Assembly: GCA_013288455.1 (NCBI GenBank)
Contig: JABDBU010000039.1
Coordinates: forward strand, 1-6,216
Reading direction: 5' to 3'
From: Gammaproteobacteria bacterium
GTDB lineage: Bacteria; Pseudomonadota; Gammaproteobacteria; Diplorickettsiales; Diplorickettsiaceae
Length of the DNA stretch: 6,216 nucleotides
In this document: one piece after another, positions 5,278 to 6,216 of the stretch
Layout: the number at the start of each line of letters is the position of its first letter
Numbering within the stretch: position 1 is the first letter of the stretch
The notes under the pieces: model-generated
The model's input: only the letters and a program-made list of their open reading frames with translations
Told to the model about the DNA's origin: nothing
The model's database searches: none
Position numbers and translations under genes: made by a program

Positions 5278-6216
5278 ATTTACACAGATCATTCTCCATC
5301 ATCACATGCCTACAGAACCTCAACAAACCAGAGCAACTGCGTTTGCTCCGATCAATATTGCACTCTCTAAGTATTGGGGAAAACGAAATAGCGAACTCAA
5401 TCTACCTGTGACATCCAGTTTATCCATTACAATACCTACAAAGGGAAGTAAAACGACCTTAGTGTGGACTTCCCAGCAAACGCAGGATAGCATTGTTTTC
5501 AATGGAGAAGAAATAGATCGGCATAGTGTCCTGGCACAAGGTATTACGCAATTCTTCGATCTATTTCGTCCAACGCATCGATGGCATTTACATACGATCA
5601 TTGAAACAAATATTGCTTTAGCTGCAGGTTTTGCATCTTCCGCCAGTGGTTTTGCTGCCCTTGCGCTAGCGATGAATGACCTGTTTGCTTGGCGTTTAGA
5701 ATTATCTACATTATCCATGTTGGCTAGACTAGGGAGTGGAAGTGCAACGAGATCGTTGTGGACAGGCTTTGTAGAATGGCACTGTGGTCAACGAGACGAT
5801 GGTATGGACAGTTATGCTGCTCCACTACTAGAGCACTGGCCTGAATTTTGTGTTGGTCTATTAGACATTCGCACGACAGAAAAACCTATTTCATCGCGCA
5901 AAGCCATGCAGGATACAATGAATACTACCTCTTTATATTCTTGCTGGCCTGAAAAAGCGACACACGATATTAGGCTGCTTAAGCACGCCATTGATCAAAA
6001 GGATTTTTCCTTGCTGGGTAGCGTAGCTGAGCAAAACGCGCTGACAATGCATGCAATAATGCTAAGCAGTTGGCCGCCTATTTGTTATTTTTTACCTGAT
6101 ACCATAGCAGCGATACAGCGTGTTTGGGCGTTACGTCAAACGGGTTTGGATTTATATTTTACGCAAGACGCAGGTCCTAATTTAGTATTATTGTTTCTCA
6201 AAAAAGATGCAAATAC
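5264..6216 (+). CDS. mvaD: Diphosphomevalonate decarboxylase (3' end outside window)
   Basis: The enzyme uses ATP to convert 5-diphosphomevalonate to IPP, releasing CO2, the last step before the isomerase. The frame is open for 317 codons to the window edge, and only the C-terminus is missing. Seen: APINIALSKYWGKRN (28-42), the ATP loop LAAGFASSASGFAALA (119-134), GSGSATRSLWTGFVEW (157-172) with Ser158, Ser160 and Arg163, and the catalytic Asp302 in QDAGPN (301-306). Most homologues read GSGSACRSLYGGF, so Thr162 and Trp166 are variants, while the catalytic Ser and Arg are kept. The N-terminus is about 20 residues longer than that of minimal homologues and contains His-His-His (12-14). GTG start, coupled to the upstream kinase. 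A mevalonate 3-kinase-type homologue is unlikely, because the decarboxylase Asp and Arg are both present. Confidence 0.93.
   Translation, partial: MKRSEFTQIILHHHMPTEPQQTRATAFAPINIALSKYWGKRNSELNLPVTSSLSITIPTKGSKTTLVWTSQQTQDSIVFNGEEIDRHSVLAQGITQFFDLFRPTHRWHLHTIIETNIALAAGFASSASGFAALALAMNDLFAWRLELSTLSMLARLGSGSATRSLWTGFVEWHCGQRDDGMDSYAAPLLEHWPEFCVGLLDIRTTEKPISSRKAMQDTMNTTSLYSCWPEKATHDIRLLKHAIDQKDFSLLGSVAEQNALTMHAIMLSSWPPICYFLPDTIAAIQRVWALRQTGLDLYFTQDAGPNLVLLFLKKDAN

Noticed and set aside
5320..5718. Minus-strand open frame of 132 codons
   Set aside because: It lies wholly opposite the diphosphomevalonate decarboxylase, whose motifs are intact on the plus strand. Its translation shows no recognisable family.
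1..6216. CRISPR array, tRNA, rRNA, insertion sequence or long repeat
   Set aside because: None seen on reading. Nearly all of the window is coding sequence for recognised enzymes, and no regularly spaced repeats or transposase motifs occur.

Overview
The window is a compact mevalonate-pathway locus of a bacterium, most likely a gammaproteobacterium of the Legionellales (Coxiella/Legionella relatives). That placement is an inference. It rests on moderately AT-rich DNA, tightly packed genes, a GmhB-like lipopolysaccharide-heptose phosphatase domain of gammaproteobacterial type, and use of the mevalonate route, which is unusual in gammaproteobacteria but known in that order. I could not run a database search.

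Layout. Positions 1-801 (minus strand, running off the left edge) encode a type 1 isopentenyl-diphosphate isomerase that reads without a stop into a HAD phosphatase domain resembling GmhB. Positions 802-887 are a short divergent control region with a near-consensus sigma-70-type promoter for the minus-strand gene and a small palindrome. From 888 the plus strand carries HMG-CoA reductase (888-1949), then a 127-base gap, then four translationally coupled genes: HMG-CoA synthase (2077-3252), mevalonate kinase (3249-4259), phosphomevalonate kinase (4249-5277) and diphosphomevalonate decarboxylase (5264 to the right edge, nearly complete). The last three junctions overlap by 4, 11 and 14 bases.

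Function. Together the genes cover every step from acetoacetyl-CoA plus acetyl-CoA to IPP and DMAPP: synthase, reductase, two kinases, decarboxylase, and the isomerase on the opposite strand. Only the acetoacetyl-CoA thiolase is absent from the window. The key catalytic residues I could check are present in all six enzymes, so the pathway looks functional rather than decaying.

Most unusual point. The isomerase and phosphatase are joined in frame through a run of eight A residues, preceded by a GGAGG Shine-Dalgarno sequence. Losing one A would end the isomerase at a TGA overlapping a GTG that begins the phosphatase (GTGA), and adding one A would end it immediately. The fusion therefore hangs on a single homopolymer length. 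It may be a genuine fusion, a slippage-controlled switch between fused and separate products, or a sequencing artefact. Other points of note are the short class I-like HMG-CoA reductase without a recognisable N-terminal dimerisation motif, a TTG start for the synthase, and a Ser/Thr/Asp-rich insertion near the C-terminus of phosphomevalonate kinase.
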